DNA from: Spirochaetaceae bacterium
GTDB taxonomy: Bacteria; Spirochaetota; Spirochaetia; Treponematales; Breznakiellaceae
Length of the DNA: 33,026 nt
Direction of reading: 5' to 3'
Assembly: GCA_031255315.1 (NCBI GenBank)
Contig: JAIRSS010000022.1
Location: 1-33,026 of the forward strand
The notes under the pieces are model-generated. The model was not told the origin of the DNA, searched no databases, and saw nothing but the letters and a program-made list of their open reading frames with translations. Numbering within the stretch: the first letter of the stretch is position 1; the number at the start of each line of letters is the position of its first letter. Shown piece after piece: positions 15,017-23,458 of the stretch. Made by a program: the position numbers and the translations under genes.

Positions 15017-16807
15017 TTAATTCTTGCCGACAGCGCTGAACTTACAGTTCTTAAAGCACTCGCCGCATTTGATGCACTTGGACTGGTCAATGACATGAGG
15101 CTGCCGCTTTTCCCCGGAGATACAGTTCGCCGGGCAGCGCCGGGCGCAGAGCCCGCAGCCTATACACTTATCCGCCAAAATCTCGAACCTGAGCAGGTGC
15201 TTGCACTTGCCGGCCCGGCATTTCCGGTCTCTGATATGTTCCAGGTATTCCTCCCGGAAGTTTTTTAACGTGGAAAGGGTGGGATTCGCCGCCGACCCTC
15301 CAAGCATACAGAGGCTGGCCTTGGTCATGGCCTTGCCTATGTCGTTGAGCTTTTCCAGATCGGCTTCTTCCCCGTTGCCCCGGGCGATCTTTTCCAGGAT
15401 ATTGAGGATCTGGGTGGTTCCGATACGGCAGGGCGAACATTTGCCGCAGGATTCATCCACGCAGAAGTCCATATAGAACCGGGCCACGTCTACCACGCAG
15501 TCGTCCTCATCCATGACGATCATGCCGCCGGAACCCATCATGCTTCCCATGGCGGTAAGGCTTTCGTAATCAATGGGGGTATCCAGGACTTTTTCGGTCA
15601 GAATGCCGCCGGAAGGCCCGCCGGTCTGAACGCCCTTGAATTTTTTCTTGTCCTTAATGCCGCCGCCTATCTCGAAGATAATCTCCCGCAAGGTAGTTCC
15701 CATCGGGACTTCCACTAGGCCGGAGTTCTTCACCTTGCCGGTAAGGGCGAACACTTTGGTCCCCTTGGACTTTTCGGTGCCGATACGGGCGAGCCACGCG
15801 CCGCCCTTGGCGGTGATAACCGGGACATTCGCCAGGGTTTCCACGTTGTTGATGATCGTAGGCCGCTGCCACAGCCCCTTGTTCGCCGGGAAAGGAGGCT
15901 TGGGAACCGGCATACCCCGGTTGCCTTCCACCGACTTAATAAGAGCCGTCTCTTCGCCGCAGACAAAGGCCCCGGCGCCCAGGCGTATCTCAATATCGAA
16001 GTCGAAACCTGAACCCAGAATATCCTTGCCTAAAAGCCCGTAGCCCCGAGCCTGATCCAGGGCGATACGCAATCGATCTATGGCCAGGGGATATTCCGCC
16101 CGGATGTATACATACCCCTCGTGGGCGCCTATGGCTTTGCCGGCGGTGATCATCCCCTCTATGATCGAGTGGGGGTCCCCTTCTATGGTAGACCGGTCCA
16201 TGTAAGCGCCGGGGTCTCCCTCGTCGGCGTTGCAGATCACGTATTTGATGTCCCCGTGAGCCTTGCGGGCCAGATCCCATTTAAGCCAGGTGGGGAAACC
16301 CGCGCCGCCCCGCCCCCGGAGGCCGGAGGCCTTCATTTCTTCGATCAGATGTTCAGGGGTCCATTCAAAAAGAACTTTTTCCAGCCCCTGATACCCTTCC
16401 CGCGCTATGTATTCGTCTATACTTTCCGGATTGATGACGCCGCAGTTCCGCAGCACCACCCGGAACTGTTTCTGATAGAACTCTATGTCTTCTACGGCGG
16501 ACGTTTTCTTTTTTGCGTCGTCCTGTTTGTAAAGAAGCCGGGGAACCTCACGGCCTTTAAGGATCTGCTCGGCGATGATTTCCACAGCGTCTTCGGGCTT
16601 AACGTCCACATAAAAAGACTCTTCCGGGAGCACTTTTACGATGGGGCCCCGCTCACAGAACCCGAAACAGCCGGTCTTAACAATCTGAACCTGATCCTTT
16701 ACCCCCAGTTTTTCAGCTTCCGCGTTGAGCCGGGCGTAAATCTCTTCCCCTTTATTGGATTCACAGGCGGTACCGCCGCAGGTAAGTATGTAGTGGTTAT
16801 ATGCCAT
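15017..16807 (-). CDS. hndC: Hydrogenase NuoF-like flavin/NADH subunit (HydB/HndC type)
   Basis: This is a 596-residue diaphorase subunit. Residues 1-80 are a thioredoxin-like [2Fe-2S] domain (C10, C15, C47, C51). The NuoF core has the NADH site GLRGRGGAGFPTWLKW (about 162-176), the FMN site ICNADEGDPGAYMDR (about 191-205) and an N3-type 4Fe-4S cluster in ESCGKCSPCRIGT (C454, C457, C460, plus C500). The C-terminus adds two ferredoxin clusters, CIGCGLCARRC (548-558) and CIKCGECFKNC (577-587). This composition matches the flavin subunit of electron-bifurcating hydrogenases (Thermotoga HydB, Desulfovibrio HndC), which couple NADH and ferredoxin to H2. The gap to hndD is only 30 nt. Whether the enzyme uses NAD or NADP is not settled by sequence here. 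Confidence 0.95.
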   Translation of the reverse strand: MAYNHYILTCGGTACESNKGEEIYARLNAEAEKLGVKDQVQIVKTGCFGFCERGPIVKVLPEESFYVDVKPEDAVEIIAEQILKGREVPRLLYKQDDAKKKTSAVEDIEFYQKQFRVVLRNCGVINPESIDEYIAREGYQGLEKVLFEWTPEHLIEEMKASGLRGRGGAGFPTWLKWDLARKAHGDIKYVICNADEGDPGAYMDRSTIEGDPHSIIEGMITAGKAIGAHEGYVYIRAEYPLAIDRLRIALDQARGYGLLGKDILGSGFDFDIEIRLGAGAFVCGEETALIKSVEGNRGMPVPKPPFPANKGLWQRPTIINNVETLANVPVITAKGGAWLARIGTEKSKGTKVFALTGKVKNSGLVEVPMGTTLREIIFEIGGGIKDKKKFKGVQTGGPSGGILTEKVLDTPIDYESLTAMGSMMGSGGMIVMDEDDCVVDVARFYMDFCVDESCGKCSPCRIGTTQILNILEKIARGNGEEADLEKLNDIGKAMTKASLCMLGGSAANPTLSTLKNFREEYLEHIRDRKCRAGKCKHLLRFEILADKCIGCGLCARRCPANCISGEKRQPHVIDQSKCIKCGECFKNCKFSAVGKN

Positions 16808-16820
16808 GACCTAACTCCTG

Positions 16821-17213
16821 TTACCCGACAATATCGGCGGAAGGCCGATCTAAGATGTGATTGTCCAGCAACTCCCGGCCCACAATATGCCGGGTGATAA
16901 TTTCCCGGGCAACGGCGGCGTCAACCTGTCCGTAGATGACCCGGGGCATACCGGGAACAGCCACCTCTACCGTGGGCTCCGAATGGCAAAGCCCCATGCA
17001 TCCGGTCTGCCGGATCAACACGCTGTCCACTAGTTTTTCCGCGTCCAGGGCGTTGATAAAGGCGTCCAGCGTTGCCTTTGCCCCCGCGGCGATACCGCAG
17101 GTTCCCATACCCACGATAACCTGAATTTCCTTCCCTTCGGCGTCGCGCTTGCGAAGGTCATTTTTTTTGGAGTCCCTGAGTTTCCTCAACTCCTCCAGGC
17201 TCATCTTTGCCAT
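16821..17213 (-). CDS. hndB: HndB-like thioredoxin-fold [2Fe-2S] ferredoxin subunit
   Basis: This 130-residue protein has a helical N-terminus (MSLEELRKLRDSKK) and a thioredoxin-like ferredoxin domain with GMGTCGIAAGAK (C39) and TGCMGLC (C72, C76). This matches the HndB subunit found beside HndA/C/D in tetrameric hydrogenases. Only three Cys are visible, so a fourth ligand for a [2Fe-2S] cluster is not obvious and the cluster may be atypical or absent. It sits 13 nt upstream of hndC and just downstream of the HATPase gene, inside the operon. A structural rather than electron-carrying role is possible. Confidence 0.87.
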   Translation of the reverse strand: MAKMSLEELRKLRDSKKNDLRKRDAEGKEIQVIVGMGTCGIAAGAKATLDAFINALDAEKLVDSVLIRQTGCMGLCHSEPTVEVAVPGMPRVIYGQVDAAVAREIITRHIVGRELLDNHILDRPSADIVG

Positions 17214-17235
17214 GTTCCTCTCCTCTCAAAGTTAT

Positions 17236-17826
17236 TCATGTTTCTTCTTCGCCATCTTTTTGGGATTCGTCTTCTTCCGGATCATCTTCTTCTATTGAAT
17301 GAAGATATTGGTCTAGTAAAACCAGGGAAGCAACGTCTTCCAGGTCCCCCAGAGCCTTGATTAACTCGGACTTACAGACTTCATACTGGACATTCCGAAC
17401 CCCGTTTTTCAGGGAACGGAATACCTGGATCTCCGCGGGTCCGGCCAAAAGCAGGACTGTTCTAACCATCCCAGGCAGTTCCCCTACCGGCGGGGTGTCC
17501 ACATTGGCCATATCGAACCACGCGCTAACCGTGGTCCCCCGGTGCTTTTGAGATTGTAAATCCCAGCCGCCCCCTGATTGCAGGGCGGTTTGAATCAGAA
17601 AGGGGATACCCAGTCCAACCTTACGGTGTGGATGCTTAATCCCGTCGGTTATGAAGGGGTCTTTGGCCCATTCTATCTCGTCCTGATCCATACCTTTGCC
17701 GTTATCCCTGACAGTAAACCTGAACTCCCCCGCCGTCTCCCGAACATCAAGTTCCACCAGGGACGCCCCGGACTCCGCCGCGTTTTGAGTTATATCGGTT
17801 ACTAAATCGCAAAGGGTAAAATGCAC
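17236..17826 (-). CDS. HATPase-domain protein (GHKL, histidine-kinase/RsbW-like) in hydrogenase operon
   Basis: This 196-residue protein has a GHKL ATP-binding fold: N-box DITQNAAESGA (about 11-21), G1 box DNGKGM (about 42-47), and G2 box KVGLGIPFL followed by GGGWDLQS. There is no dimerisation/His phosphotransfer domain, so it is not a classical sensor kinase; it resembles anti-sigma-type or stand-alone ATPases. The C-terminal 25 residues are strongly acidic (EEDDPEEDESQKDGEEE). Similar ATPase genes occur in hydrogenase clusters of other anaerobes, but their role is not established; assembly, regulation or a protein-kinase-like function are options. It lies between hndA and hndB with about 23-nt gaps, so it is clearly co-transcribed. 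Confidence 0.85.
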   Translation of the reverse strand: MHFTLCDLVTDITQNAAESGASLVELDVRETAGEFRFTVRDNGKGMDQDEIEWAKDPFITDGIKHPHRKVGLGIPFLIQTALQSGGGWDLQSQKHRGTTVSAWFDMANVDTPPVGELPGMVRTVLLLAGPAEIQVFRSLKNGVRNVQYEVCKSELIKALGDLEDVASLVLLDQYLHSIEEDDPEEDESQKDGEEET

Positions 17827-17849
17827 ACTACCTCCGAATACAGCGGCCG

Positions 17850-18353
17850 TCAGGTGTTTTTATATTTGGCGATAATCTCCGGCAGTTGATCTTTAGTAAC
17901 CTTGCCGTAGGTGGCGGTCCCCACGGTGATGACCGGGGAAAGTCCGCAACAGCCTACACAGCGAACCGGATCAATAGAAAAAAGACCGTCTTCGGTAACT
18001 TCTCCTCCGGAAAGCCCCAGTATGTTTCGGGCTTCCTCGATAAGGTCCTGTCCACCCTTGAGGTAACAGGCGGTTCCGAGGCAAACTGAAATCTTGAATT
18101 TTCCCGGTTTGACGGTTTTAAAAAAATGATAAAATGTAATAACCCCGTAGATCCGCGCCAACGCAATACCGGTCATCCGGGCCAGCTTTTCCGCCGCAGG
18201 CCGGGAAATATATCCAAACGTCTCCTGCGTCTTATGCAGAATCATGATGAGACTACCGGGTTTTACCTTCCATTCATCAATAAAAGCGACCAGTTCCGGG
18301 GGGAAATCAATGTTTCCCGCACCGGTACCCCTTGCTGTGTCTAATGTTGCCAT
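17850..18353 (-). CDS. hndA: Hydrogenase NuoE-like [2Fe-2S] subunit (HydC/HndA type)
   Basis: This 167-residue NuoE-family protein has [2Fe-2S] ligands C91 and C96 (CLGTACYLKGG) and C132 and C136 (RCVGCCGLSPV), with an additional C135. The N-terminal helical domain contains QETFGYISRPAAEKLARM and YGVITFYHFF, both family hallmarks. It passes electrons within the flavin module of the NAD-linked hydrogenase. I start at 18353 (MATLDTARG), preceded by GGGGG at about 8 nt; the open frame reaches 18395 only through a TTG and lacks a ribosome site. It is the first gene of the five-gene hydrogenase operon; no convincing promoter was found in the repeat-rich region upstream. Confidence 0.93.
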   Translation of the reverse strand: MATLDTARGTGAGNIDFPPELVAFIDEWKVKPGSLIMILHKTQETFGYISRPAAEKLARMTGIALARIYGVITFYHFFKTVKPGKFKISVCLGTACYLKGGQDLIEEARNILGLSGGEVTEDGLFSIDPVRCVGCCGLSPVITVGTATYGKVTKDQLPEIIAKYKNT

Positions 18354-18403
18354 GAACACCCCCGTCAAAATAGATAAAAAATTATCTCGTAACAAAATAG
18401 AAA

Positions 18404-18481
18404 CTTTTCCAAAACTTCAGGTTTGGAAAAGCAACCGTGACGTCCGCAGTTTCGCACGGTTAAAGCCGTCAGAGAAACTGC
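18404..18481. repeat. Dispersed hairpin repeat (copy 5), two-hairpin form
   Basis: CTTTTCCAAA (18404-18413) pairs with TTTGGAAAAG (18422-18431). A second stem GCAGTTTC (18446-18453) / GAAACTGC (18474-18481) encloses ACGG-TTAAAG-CCGT. The layout and sequence closely match the copy at 18605, making the two a diverged direct repeat. Confidence 0.7.
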
Positions 18482-18484
18482 AAA

Positions 18485-18540
18485 AGCCTGTCCCAAAATC
18501 ATGCGCGTTAGCGTACCCGCAATTATTTTTGGGACAGGCT
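18485..18540. repeat. Dispersed hairpin repeat (copy 6), long stem
   Basis: AGCCTGTCCCAAAA (18485-18498) and TTTTGGGACAGGCT (18527-18540) form a perfect 14-bp stem around an inner GCGCGTTAGCG motif similar to copy 1. On the minus strand it could help terminate read-through from the ATPase operon. Confidence 0.75.
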
Positions 18541-18896
18541 CTATAGATTATTTTATATCCTTTCAAATAATAAGGCAAGGGAAAAATAATCCAAAACAGC
18601 GAGGCTTTCCCAAAACTTCAGTTTTTGGGAAAGTAATCGTGAAATTCGCGGTTTTGCACGGCTAAAAGCCGCGGACTTTCGTCCGAAAAAACCGCCGGCG
18701 GTCTACAACGTTAGAAAAAAGATAGGTATTTAAAAACAGAACAGACGCACACGTTCACCGCCGCCCTTACCCTAAACATCTGGTTCTTTGAGAGACGGTG
18801 TTTGATCCAAATGATTTGAGAACAGCATCCTTCATGGAAAGCGCCCCCTGTGCCATCCGCCGGTATTTGACGGGATGCCCCGGCGCGGAAATCCCC
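18541..18896. other. Gap after V-ATPase subunit B; repeats only, no subunit D gene
   Basis: About 355 nt lie between copy 6 and the subunit B stop; they contain copy 7 and AT-rich sequence. On the minus strand the only ATG-started frame after B (near 18855) is about 30 codons (MAQGALSMKDAVLKS...) and has no resemblance I can defend to subunit D. A hairpin GGAC-TTTC-GTCC lies at 18673-18684. Confidence 0.5.
18605..18674. repeat. Dispersed hairpin repeat (copy 7), two-hairpin form
   Basis: CTTTCCCAAAA (18605-18615) pairs with TTTTTGGGAAAG (18622-18633) around the loop CTTCAG. It is followed by GCACGGCT-AAA-AGCCG (near 18656-18671), which parallels the second half of copy 5. Confidence 0.72.
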
Positions 18897-20312
18897 TTAT
18901 TGCGGGTCCCGCGCCGCCGCGCCAGCCCCCGACGCTACAGCGTTCGCCATATACCGGTCTATGTACTCTTGCTTGATCCGCAGCAGGTCTTCCCGGGGCA
19001 GGACGGCAAGGACGGACCAGCCCAGGTCCAGGGTATGCTCTATGCTCCGGTTTTCCATTTCCCCCTGGGTAAGGAACTTCTGTTCAAAAACATTCCCGAA
19101 TGTTAAGTACCGTTTATCCCCATCGGAAAGCTCCTCTTCCCCAATGATGGAAGCCAGATTCCGTATCTGCTTCACCTTCGAGTAGGCGGCAAAAAGCTGG
19201 CTCGACACGTCCTTGTGGTCCTCCCGGGTCATACCGGGCCCGATGCCGTCCTTCATGAGCCGGGAAAGACTCGGAAGGCCCGCAACCGGCGGATAGACCC
19301 CCCGCTGGGTAAGTTCCCGGTCCAGGACTATCTGCCCCTCGGTGATATACCCCGAAAGGTCCGGAATGGGGTGGCTGATGTCGTCATTCGGCATGGTGAG
19401 AATGGGAATCTGCGTAATAGACCCGGTGGAACCGCTGATTTTCCCCGCCCGTTCATAGAGGGAGGCCAGGTCCGAATAGAGGTAGCCCGGATACCCCTTC
19501 CGGCTGGGGACTTCGCCCCGGATAGAAGAAACCTCCCGCAGGGCCTCGCAATAGTTGGTCATGTCGGTCATGACGACAAGGACGTGCATGTTCCGCTCGT
19601 AGGCCAGGTACTCCGCCGCGGTAAGGGCGCACTTGGGCGCAACCAGGCGTTCAAGGGAAGGCGCATCCGCCAGGGATAAAAAAACCGCCACATTTGCCAG
19701 AACGCCGGAACGCTCAAAATCGTCCAGAAAGAACCGGGCCACATCATACTTGACCCCCATAGCGCAGAACACGATGACGAATGGCTCTTCGGCGGAACGG
19801 ATCTTGGCCTGACGCACGATTTGGGCGGCCAGCCGGTTATGGGGCAGTCCGTTCCCGGAAAAGATAGGGAGTTTCTGCCCCCGGATAAGGGTATTCATCC
19901 CGTCTATGGCGGAAACGCCTGTCTGGATAAAGTCCCGAGGATACATCCGGGCGTAGGGGTTGATGGGGAGGCCGTTTACATCCAGGCAGGTTGAAGAGAT
20001 GATATCCCCATACCCGTCTATCGGTTCCCCCAGACCGTTGAAGACGCGCCCCAAAAGGCCGGGGCCTACCCGGAGTTCCATGGGTTTGCCTAAAAACTCC
20101 ACCCGGCTGTCTTCGGCGGAAAGGCCGGTATTGCTCCCGAATATCTGGATGGCGGTCCAGTCTTCGCACATATCCACCACCCGGCCAAGCCGGCGGCCGT
20201 CCCTCCGGTCGTACACGGCCACCACCTCGTTAAAGCCCACGTTGCGGCTCCGTTCAGTGATGACCACCGGCCCCTCGATACGGGCAAGCCCCCGGTATTC
20301 AACGCCCCGCAT
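18897..20312 (-). CDS. atpB: V/A-type ATPase subunit B (regulatory nucleotide-binding subunit)
   Basis: This 471-residue subunit B alternates with subunit A in the V1 headpiece. It starts with the beta-barrel ([18 protein letters not shown]); the P-loop position is degenerate ([15 protein letters not shown]), as expected for the non-catalytic subunit, followed by [38 protein letters not shown] and [21 protein letters not shown] lies about 6 nt before the ATG and the A stop codon is 45 nt upstream. In most V-ATPase operons subunit D follows B; here the gene is followed by hairpin repeats and then the hydrogenase operon. Confidence 0.95.
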   Translation of the reverse strand: MRGVEYRGLARIEGPVVITERSRNVGFNEVVAVYDRRDGRRLGRVVDMCEDWTAIQIFGSNTGLSAEDSRVEFLGKPMELRVGPGLLGRVFNGLGEPIDGYGDIISSTCLDVNGLPINPYARMYPRDFIQTGVSAIDGMNTLIRGQKLPIFSGNGLPHNRLAAQIVRQAKIRSAEEPFVIVFCAMGVKYDVARFFLDDFERSGVLANVAVFLSLADAPSLERLVAPKCALTAAEYLAYERNMHVLVVMTDMTNYCEALREVSSIRGEVPSRKGYPGYLYSDLASLYERAGKISGSTGSITQIPILTMPNDDISHPIPDLSGYITEGQIVLDRELTQRGVYPPVAGLPSLSRLMKDGIGPGMTREDHKDVSSQLFAAYSKVKQIRNLASIIGEEELSDGDKRYLTFGNVFEQKFLTQGEMENRSIEHTLDLGWSVLAVLPREDLLRIKQEYIDRYMANAVASGAGAAARDPQ

Positions 20313-20357
20313 AGGAACCCCCCGGACCGTAAAACGAAAAAATCGTATCCATCACCC

Positions 20358-22172
20358 TCATCTTAGGCCTTCTTTCGCATGATAACTCCGCTCCAGTTCA
20401 TCTAGAGCCTGCCGCATCTCCCGCTCGAAGTCCGTAAGCGCGGCGGCGTCCTGATTCGGCGTTTCGCTCTTGAGTCGGGAAAGTTTCTCCCGGACGGCCT
20501 CGCCGGTTTCGCCCCCCGTAAGGGTAACAATCTTGATAAGCGGCGCACCGAGATTGATGCAGACCTGGGAACGCTCATAAAAAATCATGATGAGTTCCAG
20601 GAGCCGCACCTGTTTGGCCGGGACGCAGTACATATCTATTTCGTCAAAGGAATTCTGCTGCAAGAATCCGTCCTTGATGATCTCCGCCGTAAGGAGCACC
20701 AGCCGCTGGTCGTCCGGCAAGGCGTCTGGACCGATGAGCCTGACGATTTCCCCAAGACGCTGTTCTTTTTTCAGGAGGTCCAGGGCCTGCTGCCGCACCA
20801 CGGCCCACTGGGGATTCACCTTTTCCCACCAGGACTGCACTTCCTCAGCGTATTCGGAGTAGCTGTCGATCCAGGAGATGGCCGGGTAATGCCGGGCGTT
20901 GGCCAGGTCCCGGTCCAGGGCCCAGAAACACCGGATGAAACGCTTTGTATGCTGGGTTACCGGCTCCGAGAAATCGCCTCCTGGGGGAGACACCGCCCCG
21001 ATAATGGAAACCGATCCTTCCGCGCCGGAAAGGGTCCGTACCACGCCGGCCCGCTCGTAGAACTCGGCGAGCCTCGTGGGGAGGTAGGCGGGGAAGCCCT
21101 CTTCGGCGGGCATCTCCTCCATACGTCCGGAAAGCTCCCGCAGGGCTTCGGCCCAGCGGCTTGTGGAATCCGCCATGATTGCTACGTGGAAGCCCATGTC
21201 CCGGTAAAACTCCGCCAGGGTTACGCCGGTGTAAATCGAAACCTCCCGGGCGGCCACGGGCATATTGGAGGTGTTGGCGATGAGGATGGTCCGTTCCATC
21301 AGGGATCGTCCGCTCCGGGGATCGGTAAGGCGGGGAAATTCAGTAAGCACGTCGGTCATCTCATTCCCCCGCTCCCCGCAGCCGATGTAAATGATCACGT
21401 CCGCGTCGCACCACTTGGCCACCGCATGTTGGGTCATGGTCTTGCCCGTACCGAAACCGCCGGGTATGGCGGCGGTGCCTCCCTTTGACAGGGGGAAGAA
21501 CATATCAATGACCCGCTGCCCCGTAAGCAGCGGCTGTTCCGGGGAGAGGCGTTCCATCACGGGCCGGGCTATGCGGACAGGCCACCACTGGGCCAGGGGA
21601 ATATCCTCCCCCGCATCGGTTTTGGCAACTACGGCGTCGCAGGTATAGTTCCCTTCCGGCGCGATTTCCGTGATACGGCTCCCCGTAACATCGGGGGGAA
21701 CCATGATGGTACAGGTAATGCTTTCAGTCTCCCGCACGGCCCCCAAAACCAGACCGGGGAGGGCCCGCACCTCCTCCCCCGTTTCAAGCCGTTCCGTCAG
21801 TTCCCGGCTGGGAACGAAGGGCCAGGACGCGGCGGGATCCAGGGGGTCCCCCCGGGAACCGCTTTCCATAAAGGCCCCGCTTGCCGTGAACAAGACTTCC
21901 AGGGGCCGCTGTATCCCGTCGTAGATGGTACCGATAAGCCCCGGCCCCAGACGGGCGGAAAGAGGGCGTCCGGTAGAAAAGGCGGCGTCGCCTATCATAA
22001 GGCCCGTATCGTCCTCATAAACCTGGATCACCGCCTCGTCCCGTTCCAGGCGGATGATCTCCCCAAGGATGCGTTTCGCCCCCACTTCGACCACATCAAA
22101 AAGCCCCGCCTGCCCCAGGCCGGAAACATGGATGATGGGCCCGGAAATGCGCCGTACCCGGCCTTCAAGCAT
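20358..22172 (-). CDS. atpA: V/A-type ATPase catalytic subunit A
   Basis: This 604-residue catalytic subunit has an intact Walker A motif in [18 protein letters not shown], the family-specific non-homologous insert at about residues 100-190, and catalytic segments [37 protein letters not shown] and [20 protein letters not shown]. It couples ATP hydrolysis or synthesis to rotation of the central stalk. I start at 22172 ([12 protein letters not shown]) because it overlaps the subunit E stop by 8 nt, is preceded by GAGGGGG, and matches the family N-terminus; the open frame extends 33 nt further. It is upstream of atpB with a 45-nt gap. Confidence 0.96.
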   Translation of the reverse strand: MLEGRVRRISGPIIHVSGLGQAGLFDVVEVGAKRILGEIIRLERDEAVIQVYEDDTGLMIGDAAFSTGRPLSARLGPGLIGTIYDGIQRPLEVLFTASGAFMESGSRGDPLDPAASWPFVPSRELTERLETGEEVRALPGLVLGAVRETESITCTIMVPPDVTGSRITEIAPEGNYTCDAVVAKTDAGEDIPLAQWWPVRIARPVMERLSPEQPLLTGQRVIDMFFPLSKGGTAAIPGGFGTGKTMTQHAVAKWCDADVIIYIGCGERGNEMTDVLTEFPRLTDPRSGRSLMERTILIANTSNMPVAAREVSIYTGVTLAEFYRDMGFHVAIMADSTSRWAEALRELSGRMEEMPAEEGFPAYLPTRLAEFYERAGVVRTLSGAEGSVSIIGAVSPPGGDFSEPVTQHTKRFIRCFWALDRDLANARHYPAISWIDSYSEYAEEVQSWWEKVNPQWAVVRQQALDLLKKEQRLGEIVRLIGPDALPDDQRLVLLTAEIIKDGFLQQNSFDEIDMYCVPAKQVRLLELIMIFYERSQVCINLGAPLIKIVTLTGGETGEAVREKLSRLKSETPNQDAAALTDFEREMRQALDELERSYHAKEGLR

Positions 22173-22788
22173 CGCGCGCCCCCTCGCCCAAAAGGGCGGC
22201 GGCAAGCTCCGCCCGTTTATCCCGTAACAGGGTTTCCATCACGGCGTCTGCGGAAACGGTTATCCGCGCCGTCCGCGTATCCACCGTCAGCCCGGGGAAG
22301 GCCCCCGGCGCGCTGCCCCTGTTTTCTCCCGCGTCTAGAGTCCATTTGCCCTGGGGAAACGCCTGTTTAAGGAGCAGTCCGGCTTCTTCCATACTGAGCC
22401 CCCGGGCGGACGCCTTCCCCTCCCATACCGGAGAATCCAACTCACCAGCCCGCTTTTTGAGTTCTTTGTCCAGGACGGCAAGGAGCTTTGGCCGGGGAAG
22501 ACCGGCAAGATACGAAGAAACGGCGTCTTTCAGAAGGGCCTCTATCTTTGAGAGGCGGATCCGCCGTTTGTCCAGAGGAAGCCGGGCCATGATCTCGTTC
22601 CGGCTTGTTTCGAGCCGAAGGGTATACCGGGCCCGCGCTTTTTTTATATCCCGTTCGGTTTTCCGTTCCCATTTTTTAGTCCCGGAGGCGGCGGTTTCAT
22701 CGGCCGCTTTGAGGATACGCTGGGCTTTACGCCGGGCGTCCTCCAGAATCTCCCGGTCAAGGACCTCGGTTGACTGCAATTCTTCCAT
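22165..22788 (-). CDS. atpE: V/A-type ATPase subunit E (peripheral stalk)
   Basis: This 207-residue protein has a long charged N-terminal helix (about 1-75, [20 protein letters not shown] onward) that forms the coiled peripheral stalk, and a C-terminal globular domain of the E-subunit type ([44 protein letters not shown]). It pairs with the small coiled-coil subunit (26570-26881) to hold the stator. Sequence conservation in this family is low, so the call rests on architecture plus its place between F and A. It overlaps atpA by 8 nt and follows atpF by 9 nt. Confidence 0.85.
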   Translation of the reverse strand: MEELQSTEVLDREILEDARRKAQRILKAADETAASGTKKWERKTERDIKKARARYTLRLETSRNEIMARLPLDKRRIRLSKIEALLKDAVSSYLAGLPRPKLLAVLDKELKKRAGELDSPVWEGKASARGLSMEEAGLLLKQAFPQGKWTLDAGENRGSAPGAFPGLTVDTRTARITVSADAVMETLLRDKRAELAAALLGEGARDA

Positions 22789-22797
22789 GAAAAACCT

Positions 22798-23139
22798 TTA
22801 CACATGGATGCCAATGGCTTCTCTGATAGATTCCACCAGGGTCTTCCGGCCTTCAAGCCGCCCCAGAGGACCGGGAATCTCCACCACCAGGGGATAGCGC
22901 CCGGAAAGCTGCCACTGAATAAGCGTATCCCCCAGCCAGTCCGCGACTTCCTCGGTCAGGATGAGGACCCGGCAGGACTCCGTATGAGGCAGCGCCATCC
23001 CGGCGGCATCATCCCAGCCTTCAGTAATCTTACGGAACGCCGCCCAGGCGTCCTCCGGTCCCAGAACCGCCCGCCCGTTTATTCCAACAAAATGAAAACC
23101 GGTAACCAATTCGGGATCGCCGATAAAAAAATAGTCCAC
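22798..23139 (-). CDS. atpF: V/A-type ATPase subunit F
   Basis: This 113-residue CheY-like small subunit binds the central stalk. The pattern YFFIGDPELVTGFHFVGING at the N-terminus, RVLILTEEVADWL in the middle and PLVVEIPGP toward the end is typical of subunit F. It lies 4 nt after the subunit K stop and 9 nt before subunit E. In the complete enzyme it acts with subunit D, which is not found here. Confidence 0.9.
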   Translation of the reverse strand: MDYFFIGDPELVTGFHFVGINGRAVLGPEDAWAAFRKITEGWDDAAGMALPHTESCRVLILTEEVADWLGDTLIQWQLSGRYPLVVEIPGPLGRLEGRKTLVESIREAIGIHV

Positions 23140-23143
23140 CGGC

Positions 23144-23458
23144 CTAAAATATCAGGATGAGCAGGGCCACCAGGAACCCCCACAGACAGATTCCTTCCGC
23201 AAGGCCCGCATACGGCAGGGCTTTTCCCGAAAGTTCAGGGTTTTCACTCATGGCTCCCATAGCGGCGGCCCCGATTTGGCCTACCGCAATACCGCCGGCA
23301 ATACAGGAAATGCCCACCGCGAGGGCCGCGGCAAAATACTTCCAAACCGCGGTTTCTCCCGCTGCCGGCTGTCCTTCCCCGGCAGTTTCCTGGGCAAACA
23401 ACAGAACTCCCGGCGCCAGACACAGGAAAAGAAAAACAACCAATACAATACGTTTCAT
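23144..23458 (-). CDS. atpK: V/A-type ATPase proteolipid subunit K (c-ring)
   Basis: This 104-residue proteolipid has an N-terminal signal-like helix (RIVLVVFLFLCLAPGVLLF) and then a two-helix hairpin: YFAAALAVGISCIAGGIAVG with QIGAAAMGAMSENPELSG, and YAGLAEGICLWGFLVALLIL. The Glu in GLAEG is the expected ion-binding carboxylate. It forms the membrane rotor ring that carries H+ or Na+. The Gln in AVGQIG and polar residues near the Glu would decide specificity, but I cannot settle this by eye. Its ATG overlaps the subunit I stop (ATGA). Confidence 0.92.
   Translation of the reverse strand: MKRIVLVVFLFLCLAPGVLLFAQETAGEGQPAAGETAVWKYFAAALAVGISCIAGGIAVGQIGAAAMGAMSENPELSGKALPYAGLAEGICLWGFLVALLILIF

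Noticed and set aside
18798..19106. Plus-strand frame near the end of atpB
   Set aside because: It is largely antisense to the conserved subunit B C-terminus and has no independent support.
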